A stretch of DNA of 64,000 nt from CAVVAL01 sp963742725 (GCA_963742725.1 CAVUMX010000001.1:930001-994000); one strand, 5' to 3'. Shown: positions 34,885-42,481, counted from the stretch's first letter. A program made the numbers and translations. Notes: generated by a model not told the origin, from the sequence alone.

Positions 34885-35664
34885 ATGGCTACCGAGAGCG
34901 TCCTCGCCGAAGCCGCGGCGGCGCGTGCTGGCGCAGCGGCCCGGGAGCCGAAGTACTACCGGGTGAAGCAGCAACTGCTGCAGATGATGGCGAGCCTCGG
35001 CCCCGGGTCGGCCGTGCCGCCCGAGCGCGAGCTCGCGGTCGAGTTCACCACGTCGCGGACGACCGTCCGCCAGGCGCTGACCGAGCTCGTCGTCGAGGGT
35101 CGGCTGGAGCGAATCCAGGGCCGGGGCACCTTCGTTTCGAAGCCCAAGGTCGCGCAGGTCCTGCAGTTGACCAGCTACACGCAGGACATGCAGGCACAAG
35201 GTTTGGCGCCGACGTCCCGGCTGCTGGAGATCGGCCCGGTCTCCGCCGACCAGGATCTGGCGCTGCGGCTCGACGTCCGCGCGGGCACGCGCGTGCTCCG
35301 GCTGGAGCGTCTGCGGCTCGCCAACTCGGAGCCGATGGCCGTCGAGGTGAACCATCTCGCCGCCCGCCGGTTCCCGGGGCTCCGCAAGCATCTGGAGAAG
35401 GGCGGCTCGCTCTACTCCACGCTCGCGACGGTCTACGGGGTGCATCTCGCGGAGGCCGAGGAGACGATCGAGACCGTCCTCTGCCCGCCGCGCGAGGCCG
35501 AGATTCTCGGTACGGACGTCGGTTCGCCGATGCTCCTGCTGTCCCGGCACAGTTGGGACACCTCGGGCAATCCGGTCGAGTACGTGCGCTCGATTTACCG
35601 TGGTGATCGTTACAAGTTCGTCACCAAGCTGCGACCGCCCACAGTGGACCAGATCACGACGTAA
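34885..35664 (+). CDS. dasR: DasR-type GntR regulator of amino-sugar metabolism
   Basis: A 259-residue GntR/HutC regulator whose whole sequence follows Streptomyces DasR: PKYYRVKQQLLQMM, PPERELAVEFTTSRTTVRQA, ELVVEGRLERIQGRGTFVSK, LTSYTQDMQAQGLAPTSRLL, LAEAEETIETVL and EYVRSIYRGDRYKFV. Winged helix about 23-90, UTRA about 105-250. DasR is released from DNA by glucosamine-6-phosphate and controls chitin and GlcNAc use, and often antibiotics. It is divergent from the uptake operon across 247 bp containing a dre-like site. Start at ATG 34885 behind GAGGGGGA. Confidence 0.9.
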   Translation: MATESVLAEAAAARAGAAAREPKYYRVKQQLLQMMASLGPGSAVPPERELAVEFTTSRTTVRQALTELVVEGRLERIQGRGTFVSKPKVAQVLQLTSYTQDMQAQGLAPTSRLLEIGPVSADQDLALRLDVRAGTRVLRLERLRLANSEPMAVEVNHLAARRFPGLRKHLEKGGSLYSTLATVYGVHLAEAEETIETVLCPPREAEILGTDVGSPMLLLSRHSWDTSGNPVEYVRSIYRGDRYKFVTKLRPPTVDQITT

Positions 35665-35666
35665 TA

Positions 35667-35682
35667 ACTGGTCTAGACCGGT
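35667..35682. promoter_or_regulatory. Near-consensus DasR site between two 3' ends
   Basis: ACTGGTCTAGACCGGT matches the dre consensus at 14 of 16 positions with a perfect GGTCTAGACC centre. It begins three bases after the dasR stop, and its CTA supplies the stop codon of the convergent gene (35673-35675). It is thus not in a promoter; it may act as a roadblock or extra DasR binding spot, or be a fortuitous match. Confidence 0.6.
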
Positions 35683-36677
35683 GTGCCGGCAACGCTCGGC
35701 GTGGGGCTGGGCGTGGTCGTCCGGCCACAGTCCTGCGCCGAGGGAGGCATCGGCCCGTCAGCCCGGTAGAGGCGCGCCCGTTCCTCCTCCGGCATCGGCG
35801 CGCCCTCGCCGTACTCACCGTCCGACGGCAGCGCCAGCAGGCCGCGCCCGTGCTGCTCGCAGCCCATGTTGAAGACGTAGCCCTCGGAGTCGCCCAGCGA
35901 CACGCCCTGGTGCCTCGCCTCGAACCGCCTGTCGTCGAGGAAGCTGTAGGCGACCCGCGCCCGGACCATCACGTGCGTCTGGGACCGGTCGTACACGTCG
36001 TGGGGCGGCTTGAGCGCGTAGGTGAACACGTAGTCGGTGTCGACCACCAGCTCGCCGTTCTTGCCGGTCCGCGCGGTCATCGTCCCGTGCACCCGGCTCG
36101 GCGCGAGCAGGGAAGCGCCCGGCGCCAGCCGGGTCACCCAGAGGTGCCCGGTCTCCTCGGGGCGCCGCAGCGTCGCCGCGACGTCCTCCCGGCCGGCGCG
36201 CGACAGCCGCGCGAGCAGCGCCGACGGGTCCCGTCGCAGCACCATGCGGGGGTCGAACCGGCTCAGGATCAGCAGTTCCCGGGTCACGCGGTACCGGGCG
36301 GCCACCTCGGCGGCGCCGTACCGCCCGACCCGATGTGCCTCCGGCAGCAGGATGCCGTCCGCCTCGATGAGCAGCGGCGCGGCCGGCGTGCCGACGAACG
36401 GCTCGCGTAACTCCGTGTCCGACAGGGTGGGGTCGACCACCTCGGCGGCCTCGTCCGTGCGGTCGGCGAGAGCCGCGAGGTCAGGGAGCCGGTCGTTGCG
36501 GACCACCCAGGTGCCGCCGGCCCCCACGACCGCGATCACGAGCACCAGCGGGAGCCACCGCGCGACGACCTTCAGCCTGGCCCGCCGCGTGGCGCGCCGA
36601 GTGTCGCGGAGCACGCGCTTCTCGGCGGCCTTCCACCAGTCGTCGTCGCCGATCTCCAGCCCGTGCTCGCTCTTCAC
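35673..36677 (-). CDS. Single-pass membrane protein, function unknown
   Basis: A 334-residue protein with a basic cytoplasmic head (WWKAAEKRVLRDTRRATRRARL), one membrane helix at about 42-60 (LPLVLVIAVVGAGGTWVV) and a large outside domain ending in a Thr/Pro tail. No enzymatic motif or named family is evident. It converges on dasR and is divergent from bioD by 71 bp. Its stop codon is part of the dre palindrome. Confidence 0.72.
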   Translation of the reverse strand: MKSEHGLEIGDDDWWKAAEKRVLRDTRRATRRARLKVVARWLPLVLVIAVVGAGGTWVVRNDRLPDLAALADRTDEAAEVVDPTLSDTELREPFVGTPAAPLLIEADGILLPEAHRVGRYGAAEVAARYRVTRELLILSRFDPRMVLRRDPSALLARLSRAGREDVAATLRRPEETGHLWVTRLAPGASLLAPSRVHGTMTARTGKNGELVVDTDYVFTYALKPPHDVYDRSQTHVMVRARVAYSFLDDRRFEARHQGVSLGDSEGYVFNMGCEQHGRGLLALPSDGEYGEGAPMPEEERARLYRADGPMPPSAQDCGRTTTPSPTPSVAGTPV

Positions 36678-36748
36678 TGACCCTCCTCACGTGGGGAAAC
36701 GCACAGTACTTACCAGCGCTCGAGCGGAGCCAAGTAGGGTCCGTGCTC

Positions 36749-37486
36749 ATGAGTGTGTTGGTGGTGACAGGCACGTCGACCGGGGTCGGGAAGACCGTGG
36801 TGACGGCCGCTGTCGCCGCGCTCGCCCGTGACCGCGGCGCGTCCGTCGCCGTCGTGAAGCCGGCCCAGACTGGCGTCTCCGCCACGGAGCCAGGCGACCT
36901 GGACGAGATCGCGCGGCTCGCGCCGGGCGTGCGCCAGGTCGAGTACGCGCGCTACCCCGATCCGCTGTCGCCCGATGCCGCCGCTCGGCGGGCCGGCGTG
37001 GCGCCGCTGCGTCTGGAGCCGGTCGCCGCCGACATCGCGACGCTGGCCGGCCGGTACGACCTGGTGCTGGTCGAGGGCGCCGGTGGCCTGCTGGTCCGGT
37101 TCGCCGAGGACGGCTGGACGCTCGCCGACCTGGCCCGGACGCTCGACGTACCGGTGCTCGTGGTCGCCGCCGCCGGCCTGGGCACGTTGAGCCACACCGC
37201 GCTGACGCTGGAGGTTCTCGCCGGGCGCGGGATCCGTCCGGCCGGCGTCGTGATCGGGTCCTGGCCGTCCGGCCCGGATCTGGCCGCGCGGTGCAACGTC
37301 GCCGACCTGGAAACCGTCAGCGGGCGCCCGCTCGCCGGCGCGCTGCCCGAGGGCGCGCCCGCCTGGCCGGACTTCCTGTCGGTTGCCCGTCACGGGCTCG
37401 CCCCGGCGCTCGGCGGCGTGTTCGATGCTGGAGACTTCCGACTGACCGTGGACCCGTCCCCGATCCGAGAGGCCGCTAAGCCGTGA
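36749..37486 (+). CDS. bioD: Dethiobiotin synthetase
   Basis: A 245-residue ATP-dependent carboxylase closing the ureido ring of dethiobiotin from diaminopelargonate and CO2. P-loop GTSTGVGKT at 8-16, VVKPAQTGV (Lys), and VLVEGAGGLLVRF are the family blocks. The ATG at 36749 follows TAGGGT by eight bases without a ribosome site (leaderless); GTG 36743 is a less likely start. bioB overlaps its end by four bases. Confidence 0.92.
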   Translation: MSVLVVTGTSTGVGKTVVTAAVAALARDRGASVAVVKPAQTGVSATEPGDLDEIARLAPGVRQVEYARYPDPLSPDAAARRAGVAPLRLEPVAADIATLAGRYDLVLVEGAGGLLVRFAEDGWTLADLARTLDVPVLVVAAAGLGTLSHTALTLEVLAGRGIRPAGVVIGSWPSGPDLAARCNVADLETVSGRPLAGALPEGAPAWPDFLSVARHGLAPALGGVFDAGDFRLTVDPSPIREAAKP

Positions 37487-38475
37487 CCGACATTCTTGAG
37501 CTGGCCCGCGAGCAGGTTCTCGACGGTGGCAAGGGGCTCGACGAGGCCCAGGCGCTGGAGTGCCTGAACCTGCCCGACGACCGCCTGGACGAGCTGCTGC
37601 AGCTCGCGCACGAGGTGCGGATGCGCTGGTGCGGTCCGGAGGTCGAGGTCGAGGGCATCGTGTCGGTCAAGACGGGCGGCTGCCCGGAGGACTGCCACTT
37701 CTGCTCCCAGTCCGGACTGTTCTCGTCCCCGGTCCGCTCGGCGTGGCTGGACATCCCGTCGCTGGTCGAGGCCGCGCGGGAGACCGCAGCCACGGGCGCG
37801 ACCGAGTTCTGCATCGTCGCGGCGGTGCGCGGTCCGGATGCCCGGCTGATGAAGCAGATGCGCGAGGGCGTGGCCGCGATCAAGGCCGCCGTCGACATCC
37901 AGGTCGCGGCGTCGCTCGGCATGCTCACGCAGGAGCAGGTGGACGAGCTCGCCGACATGGGCATCCACCGGTACAACCACAACCTGGAGACGGCCCGCTC
38001 CTACTTCCCGAACGTGGTGACGACCCACACGTGGGAAGAGCGCTGGGAGACGCTGTCGATGGTCCGGGACGCCGGCATGGAGGTGTGCTGCGGCGGCATC
38101 GTCGGGATGGGCGAGTCGGTCGAGCAGCGCGCCGAGTTCGCGGCCCAGCTCGCCGAACTCGAACCGGACGAGGTACCGCTGAACTTCCTCAACCCCCGCC
38201 CCGGGACGCCGTTCGGCGACCTGCCCGTGATGCCGGCCAACGACGCACTGAGGACCGTGGCCACGTACCGGCTGGTGCTGCCGCGCACGATCCTGCGGTA
38301 CGCCGGCGGCCGGGAGATCACCCTCGGCGACCTCGCCGACAAGGGCGTGCTCGGCGGGATCAACGCGGTGATCGTCGGCAACTACCTGACCACCCTCGGC
38401 CGGCCCGCCACCCAGGACCTGGAGATGCTGGCCGATCTCAAGATGCCGATCAAGGCGCTGTCGGACACGTTGTAG
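37483..38475 (+). CDS. bioB: Biotin synthase
   Basis: A 330-residue radical SAM enzyme inserting sulfur into dethiobiotin. The [4Fe-4S] motif is CPEDCHFCSQSG; the second cluster and substrate region is seen in TEFCIVAAVRGP, YNHNLETARSYFP and the closing FLNPRPGTP. Start is GTG inside the bioD stop (GTGA). The auxiliary gene bsaP follows two genes later, as expected for the actinobacterial type of BioB that needs it. Confidence 0.95.
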   Translation: MTDILELAREQVLDGGKGLDEAQALECLNLPDDRLDELLQLAHEVRMRWCGPEVEVEGIVSVKTGGCPEDCHFCSQSGLFSSPVRSAWLDIPSLVEAARETAATGATEFCIVAAVRGPDARLMKQMREGVAAIKAAVDIQVAASLGMLTQEQVDELADMGIHRYNHNLETARSYFPNVVTTHTWEERWETLSMVRDAGMEVCCGGIVGMGESVEQRAEFAAQLAELEPDEVPLNFLNPRPGTPFGDLPVMPANDALRTVATYRLVLPRTILRYAGGREITLGDLADKGVLGGINAVIVGNYLTTLGRPATQDLEMLADLKMPIKALSDTL

Positions 38476-38522
38476 GCCTGCCCGGACGGACCGCGATGGT
38501 CAGGCTCTGCTAAACAGTCATC

Positions 38523-39014
38523 GTGGGAGTTTCCGTTCGTCCAGCGCTGCCGGCCGAGTACGACGCGATCGGGGCTCTGACTCTGCGCGCCTACTCGCTC
38601 GACGGGCTGCTCGACGACGACTCCGACTACGCGCGTGATCTCCGTGACGCGACCCGCCGCGCCGAGCACGCCGACCTGCTGGTCGCCGTCGACGAGAACC
38701 AGTCCGTCGTGGGCACGGTGACGTTCTGCATGCCCGGCTCGCCGTACGCGGAGCTGTCCCGGGACGGCCAGGCGGAGTTCCGGATGCTGGCCGTCGACGT
38801 CGCCGCCCGGGGCCAGGGCATCGGGGAGAAGCTGGTCAGGGCGTGTCTGGACCGCGCGGAAGGCAAGGGCTGCACGAGCGTCGCCATCTCCACGCGGCCG
38901 CAGATGGTCAGTGCCCACCGGATCTACCAGCGGCTGCTGTTCGAACGCACGCCCGAACTGGACTGGGAACCGGTGCCGGGCATCTCGCTGATCACCTACA
39001 CCCGGAAGCTCTGA
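38523..39014 (+). CDS. GNAT-family N-acetyltransferase
   Basis: A 163-residue acetyltransferase with the acetyl-CoA loop LAVDVAARGQGIGEKLVRACLDRAE and a C-terminal VSAHRIYQRLLFERTPE block. It lies between bioB and bsaP, touching bsaP (TGATG). The GTG at 38523 is preceded by TAAACA six bases away rather than a ribosome site. Role in biotin synthesis is not known; its place may be incidental. Confidence 0.85.
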   Translation: MGVSVRPALPAEYDAIGALTLRAYSLDGLLDDDSDYARDLRDATRRAEHADLLVAVDENQSVVGTVTFCMPGSPYAELSRDGQAEFRMLAVDVAARGQGIGEKLVRACLDRAEGKGCTSVAISTRPQMVSAHRIYQRLLFERTPELDWEPVPGISLITYTRKL

Positions 39015-39196
39015 TGACCAGCTACTGCGGACGTTGCGGCGAACCGGCCGCCACCGGCGACCACACCGCGTGCGTGCGCGCCCTCGGGCTGGAGCCGCCG
39101 AGGTACTGCACGGCGTGCCGCCGCCGGATGGTCGTCCAGGTGCTGCCGACCGGCTGGCGCGCACGCTGCGTCGAGCACGGCGAGCAGCGCGCCTAG
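39014..39196 (+). CDS. bsaP: Biotin synthase auxiliary protein BsaP
   Basis: A 60-residue cysteine-rich protein with two CxxC units, YCGRCGEPAA (Cys5, Cys8) and YCTACRRRMVVQVLP (Cys32, Cys35), plus Cys20 and Cys52. This pattern and closeness to bioB fit BsaP (mycobacterial Rv1590 type), a small iron-sulfur protein needed by actinobacterial BioB. Its ATG overlaps the GNAT stop by one base. It transcribes toward the biotinyl carrier gene that follows on the other strand. Confidence 0.85.
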   Translation: MTSYCGRCGEPAATGDHTACVRALGLEPPRYCTACRRRMVVQVLPTGWRARCVEHGEQRA

Positions 39197-39202
39197 CCGG
39201 TT

Positions 39203-39418
39203 TCAGCCGATGACGGCGATCAGGTCGCCTTCCTGCACGACGTCGCCCTCGGCTACGGCCAGCTCGGTGACGGTGCCGTCGCTCTCGGCGATCACCGGGA
39301 TCTCCATCTTCATGGACTCCAGGATCACCAGCGTGTCGCCGTCGTTGACCGTGTCACCGGCCGCGACCACGACCTTCCACACGTTCGCCACCATCTCGGC
39401 CCGGATCTCGTCGGCCAT
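39203..39418 (-). CDS. Biotinylated single-domain carrier protein (TB7.3/BCCP-like)
   Basis: A 71-residue biotinyl/lipoyl domain and nothing else. The biotin-accepting Lys37 is in VILESMKMEIP; the matching turn is DGTVTELAVAEGDVVQEGD. It resembles mycobacterial TB7.3 (Rv3221c), which is likewise near sigH. A separate carboxylase must use it if it acts as a carrier. AGAGAGGT precedes the ATG. Its neighbourhood of biotin genes is fitting but may be coincidental. Confidence 0.9.
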   Translation of the reverse strand: MADEIRAEMVANVWKVVVAAGDTVNDGDTLVILESMKMEIPVIAESDGTVTELAVAEGDVVQEGDLIAVIG

Positions 39419-39586
39419 CTGACCTCTCTCCTGTCTGGGCGTCAGCGGGTGCTCTTTAGTGACGGACGCCACTCGCAGGTGAATCAAATCATGCCGCCCC
39501 CTGAGCCGCGGAAGACCCCGGGACGGCGGCGCGCCGGTGCGGCGTGGGACCCTTGGAGCAAGCATCACCACTGACTGGAGGCCGAC

Positions 39587-39661
39587 ATGGCGAAGAAGGC
39601 TCGCAAGAAGAGGGCTCGGAAGAAGAGCAAGGCCAACCACGGCCGCCGTCCGAACGCCTGA
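39587..39661 (+). CDS. 50S ribosomal protein bL37
   Basis: A 24-codon gene, MAKKARKKRARKKSKANHGR followed by RPNA, fitting the tiny actinobacterial large-subunit protein bL37 first seen in mycobacterial ribosome structures. Twelve residues are Lys or Arg and the ANHG(K/R)RPNA end is diagnostic. GGAG lies six bases before the ATG and a strong stem-loop follows the stop. It sits alone between the biotinyl carrier and rsrA genes, where mycobacteria also have it near sigH. It is easily missed because of its length. Confidence 0.92.
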   Translation: MAKKARKKRARKKSKANHGRRPNA

Positions 39662-39675
39662 TCTAGACACGAGAG

Positions 39676-39710
39676 AGCCCCGGCCACCCGTCCTCGGGTG
39701 CCGGGGCTTT
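39676..39710. terminator. Terminator after bL37
   Basis: AGCCCCGGCCACCC pairs with GGGTGCCGGGGCT (one bulged C) around a GTCCTC loop, followed by TTT. It begins 15 bases after the bL37 stop and also faces the end of rsrA, so it may serve both. Confidence 0.8.
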
Positions 39711-39722
39711 CGCGTGCTTGTG

Positions 39723-39980
39723 TCAGGTCTCGCGGACCTCGGCCAGCTTGGCCTTGAGCCGTTCACGCAGGCCGACCGGCGCCGTCTCGTCGCCGCAGCA
39801 CCGGTTGACCAGCGCCTTGACCTCCTGCTCGATGCCGAACTCCTGGAGGCACGGGCTGCACTCGTGCAGGTGCTGCTTGATCTTCGCCTTGCTCGTCTGG
39901 TCGCACTCGGCGTCCAGGTAGGTGTACACGTCCTCAAGGACCTCGTCGCACGGGGTCTCGTGTGGCTTCCCGCAGCTCAC
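39723..39980 (-). CDS. rsrA: Zinc-binding redox anti-sigma factor RsrA
   Basis: An 85-residue ZAS-family anti-sigma factor. Zinc ligands Cys11, His37, Cys41 and Cys44 sit at the same numbers as in Streptomyces RsrA (HLHECSPC). Disulfide stress oxidises the Cys pair, expels zinc and frees SigR. GTG start overlaps the sigR stop (GTGA). The C-terminus is shorter than in Streptomyces. Confidence 0.94.
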   Translation of the reverse strand: MSCGKPHETPCDEVLEDVYTYLDAECDQTSKAKIKQHLHECSPCLQEFGIEQEVKALVNRCCGDETAPVGLRERLKAKLAEVRET

Positions 39981-40588
39981 GAGGTCACCTCCTGGCCGGC
40001 CGGGACGTCCTCCGGCTTGAGGATTCCGCGGTCGATCGCGTACTGCTCCAGCATGTGACGCAGATTACGTCGGCCGCGGTGCAGCCGGGACATCACCGTG
40101 CCGATCGGCGTGCCCATGATCTCCGCGATCTCCTTGTAGGCGAATCCTTCGACGTCCGCGAGGTAGACGGCGAGCCGGAACTCCTCCGGCAGCGCCTGCA
40201 ACGCCGACTTGATGTCGCTGTCCGGGAGCCGGTCCAGCGCCTCAGCCTCGGCCGAACGCAGCCCGGAGGACGTGTGCGTCGCCGCGGCGGCGAGCTGCCA
40301 GTCCTCGATCTGCTCGGTCGGGCTCTGCTGGGGCTGCCGCTGCTTCTTGCGGTAGTTGTTGATGAAGGTGTTCGTGAGGATGCGGTACAGCCAAGCCTTG
40401 AGGTTGGTCCCGTCCTCGAACTGGTGGAACGCGGCGTACGCCTTGACGAACGTCTCCTGGACGAGGTCCTCCGCGTCGGCGGGGTTGCGCGTCATCCGGA
40501 GCGCCGCGGCGTAGAGCTGATCGAGGAACGGGAGTGCGTCCCGTTCGAACCGCTCGTTGCGCTGTTCAGCCGTTTCCTCGCGTGCCAA
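39977..40588 (-). CDS. sigR: ECF sigma factor SigR/SigH
   Basis: A 203-residue ECF sigma factor for thiol-oxidative stress. Region 2: LPFLDQLYAAALRMTRNPADAEDLVQETFVKAY; region 4: ALPEEFRLAVYLADVEGFAYKEIAEIMGTPIGTVMSRLHRGR. The TTG at 40588 behind GGGAG gives the family length. The frame continues 59 codons upstream to GTG 40765, which has GGGAGGAG eight bases before it, so a longer form like Streptomyces SigR' is probable. A SigR-type promoter lies just upstream, giving autoregulation. Confidence 0.92.
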   Translation of the reverse strand: MAREETAEQRNERFERDALPFLDQLYAAALRMTRNPADAEDLVQETFVKAYAAFHQFEDGTNLKAWLYRILTNTFINNYRKKQRQPQQSPTEQIEDWQLAAAATHTSSGLRSAEAEALDRLPDSDIKSALQALPEEFRLAVYLADVEGFAYKEIAEIMGTPIGTVMSRLHRGRRNLRHMLEQYAIDRGILKPEDVPAGQEVTS

Positions 40589-40765
40589 GACGTCTCCCGT
40601 CCGTCCGGCCCCGGCCTTCGAGGCGCCGCCAGCCGAGAATACGCCCCGGGGGTGCACGGTGCCGGCGGCCGCCGGCTGGAGTGGCTCCGCCGCCGGCCAT
40701 TCCGGGCCGCTGAGCAGCCTGGAAACCCGCTCCGCGCCGGCGCGGTTCGCTCCGCTGAGGATCAC
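40589..40765 (-). other. In-frame N-terminal extension of sigR (possible SigR' isoform)
   Basis: Fifty-nine codons from GTG 40765 run in frame into sigR. GGGAGGAG precedes this GTG. The encoded stretch is Ala/Gly-rich and unlike any sigma region. In Streptomyces a 55-residue extension made from the SigR-dependent promoter gives an unstable isoform that limits the response; the same layout is seen here. Confidence 0.6.
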
Positions 40766-40804
40766 CGTTTTCGCTCCTCCCGTACGTACCCTGACGCTGC
40801 GTGC

Positions 40805-40831
40805 AACACGCGAGGGACCGGCGATTGTTCC
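40805..40831 (-). promoter_or_regulatory. SigR-dependent promoter of sigR
   Basis: On the minus strand GGAAC (40831-40827) is followed after 19 bases by GTT (40807-40805), matching the SigR/SigH consensus GGAAT-N18/19-GTT with one change. Transcription would begin about 30 bases before the GTG at 40765. Confidence 0.7.
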
Positions 40832-40869
40832 GGACGGTGGTTACGGGTCCGTCACATAGGCTTGCCGGC

Positions 40870-41349
40870 ATGGCAGGACGGGGAACTCCCGCGACCGTGG
40901 CGCTGACCCGCGCGAAGGTGGAGCACACGGTCCACGAGTACGACCACGACCCGGCGGCGGAGTCCTACGGCGGCGAGGCGGCCGACGCGCTCGGCACCGA
41001 CGCCGGCCGGGTGTTCAAGACGCTGGTGGCCGCCGTGGACGGCGTCCTGCACGTGGCGGTGGTGCCGGTCGGCGGCTCGCTCGACCTCAAGGCGCTCGCG
41101 GCGGCGGTCGGCGGGAAGCGCGCGGCGATGGCCGATCCGGCGCTCGCCGAACGCACGACCGGGTACGTCCGGGGCGGGATCAGTCCGCTCGGGCAGCGCA
41201 AGGCGTTGCCGACGGTGCTGGACGCGACCGCACTGGAGCATCCGACCGTATTCGTCTCGGCGGGGCGGCGCGGCCTGGAGGTCGAGCTTTCTCCGGACGA
41301 CCTGAGCCGCCTCACCGCCGCCCACGTCGCCCCGATCGCGGGCGGCTGA
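40870..41349 (+). CDS. Cys-tRNA(Pro) deacylase YbaK-type
   Basis: A 159-residue trans-editing enzyme that hydrolyses cysteine from mischarged tRNA(Pro). The YbaK fold is complete: TVHEYDHDP, the catalytic Lys in VFKTLVA, AVVPVGGSLDLKALAAAVGGKRAAMADP and VRGGISPLGQRKALPTVLD. The ATG at 40870 follows TAGGCT by seven bases, leaderless. It is divergent from sigR, sharing a promoter region, so it might also be stress-linked. Confidence 0.9.
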   Translation: MAGRGTPATVALTRAKVEHTVHEYDHDPAAESYGGEAADALGTDAGRVFKTLVAAVDGVLHVAVVPVGGSLDLKALAAAVGGKRAAMADPALAERTTGYVRGGISPLGQRKALPTVLDATALEHPTVFVSAGRRGLEVELSPDDLSRLTAAHVAPIAGG

Positions 41350-41398
41350 CCCGCTACGCGACGTAACGCTCGTCCGCTGCGCATAGATGTTTTCCGAG

Positions 41399-41436
41399 CA
41401 TGACAAATGTCGGTGTAGGTACCGGGATTTGTCATG
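41399..41436. terminator. Inverted repeat between convergent genes
   Basis: CATGACAAAT and ATTTGTCATG are perfect 10-bp arms; with GTCGGT against ACCGGG the stem reaches 14 of 16 pairs around a GTAGGT loop. It lies between the ends of the ybaK-type and hydrolase genes. TGACAAAT..ATTTGTCA could also be a regulator site, but no promoter is beside it. Confidence 0.6.
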
Positions 41437-41465
41437 ACGCGAAAAGAGGCAACCGCGCCCGACGC

Positions 41466-42182
41466 CTAGGCGGGTGACGCGAGGTCGCGGGCGCGCAGCC
41501 AGTCGAGGACGTGGCCGCCGACCGGTTCCTTCTTCAGCGAGTGGTCCCCGGCGACGATCCGGACGTCCACGCCAGGCGACGGATCGGGGATGCCGAACGG
41601 GTCCCGGTCGCCGTTGACGACGAGCGTCGGTACGCCCGTGCGCAGCTCGCTGTCCCGGGACTTCTCCGGCCGGCCGGGCGGATGCAGGGGGAACGCCAGC
41701 GCGACGACCGCGACGGCGCCGAGCGACGGGGCCGTCCGGCACGCGACACGGGCGCCGGACGAGCGACCGCCGAACACCATCGGCACGTCGGGCCACCGCT
41801 CGCGCAGCGCGTCGACGACCGCCGTCCACGCCTCGTCGAGCTGGTTGACAGGCGCGGGAGCCCGCCGTCCGGCGACGCGGTACGGCTGGGTCACCCGTAC
41901 GACCGTCACGCCGGCCGGGACGAGTGCGTCGCGGACGGCGACGAGGTCGGGAGAGTCCACCGAACCGCCCGCACCGTGGCCCAGGAAGAGCACGGACCGT
42001 GATGCCCCGTCGGGTACGTCGACGTCGATCCGCGCGTCACCCCGAGGCGTCGGCACCGGGGTGCCGGACGGCGGCTCGCCCACCGAGCCACCGTCCGGCT
42101 TCGGGTCCGGCGCGGAACGCCGGTGGTTCAGTGCGTCGCCGTGTGGGCCGGCGTGTTGATCGTTCCGCCGCAGTTTCGCCAT
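41466..42182 (-). CDS. Alpha/beta hydrolase (KANL3/Tex30 dienelactone hydrolase-like)
   Basis: A 238-residue hydrolase: oxyanion loop LFLGHGAGGSV, nucleophile Ser in GGRSSGARVA, acid in VNGDRDPFG and His in VAGDHSLKK. The arrangement matches the short KANL3/Tex30 group of alpha/beta hydrolases, substrate unknown. The first 45 residues are polar and, if the ATG at 42182 is right, overlap the upstream whiB gene by 55 bp in another frame; a later start is possible. Confidence 0.82.
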   Translation of the reverse strand: MAKLRRNDQHAGPHGDALNHRRSAPDPKPDGGSVGEPPSGTPVPTPRGDARIDVDVPDGASRSVLFLGHGAGGSVDSPDLVAVRDALVPAGVTVVRVTQPYRVAGRRAPAPVNQLDEAWTAVVDALRERWPDVPMVFGGRSSGARVACRTAPSLGAVAVVALAFPLHPPGRPEKSRDSELRTGVPTLVVNGDRDPFGIPDPSPGVDVRIVAGDHSLKKEPVGGHVLDWLRARDLASPA

Positions 42183-42481
42183 GCGACAAGCATCGCGCGG
42201 CGCTCACGAGGAGTGGTGGCGCCCCACACACCTTCGCAGTCGCCGGCGTTGAGAGCGGCGGCGAGGCAGTCAGCCTGCACGTCACAGCCGCGGCAGAGAG
42301 CCAGCGCCATGTCGGCCGGCTCGGTCGGGAGGGGAAAGAACGTCTCAGGGTCAACCGTGCGGCAACGACCCCGTGTCCGCCAGGTCGGGTCGTGCGGTCG
42401 CGCGCCACGGGCCCGGAGGAGCCTCGGGTCGCGGCTCGCCGCCTGCACTTCGTGGGGCCGTGGCAGTCTCGCCCGGGTCAC
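42128..42481 (-). CDS. WhiB-family transcriptional regulator
   Basis: A 117-residue WhiB protein. Cluster Cys lie in GRCRTVDPETFFPL, then LCRGCDVQADCLAAAL (C-x2-C-x5-C), and the EGVWGATTPRERRAML turn follows. The long N-terminus (about 35 residues before the first ligand) and GATT turn separate it from WhiB1 and resemble the WhiB4/WhiB-like group, but the orthologue is not clear. GTG 42481 is behind AAGGAG. It runs into the hydrolase gene with a 55-bp overlap. Confidence 0.87.
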   Translation of the reverse strand: MTRARLPRPHEVQAASRDPRLLRARGARPHDPTWRTRGRCRTVDPETFFPLPTEPADMALALCRGCDVQADCLAAALNAGDCEGVWGATTPRERRAMLVAWRNCGGTINTPAHTATH

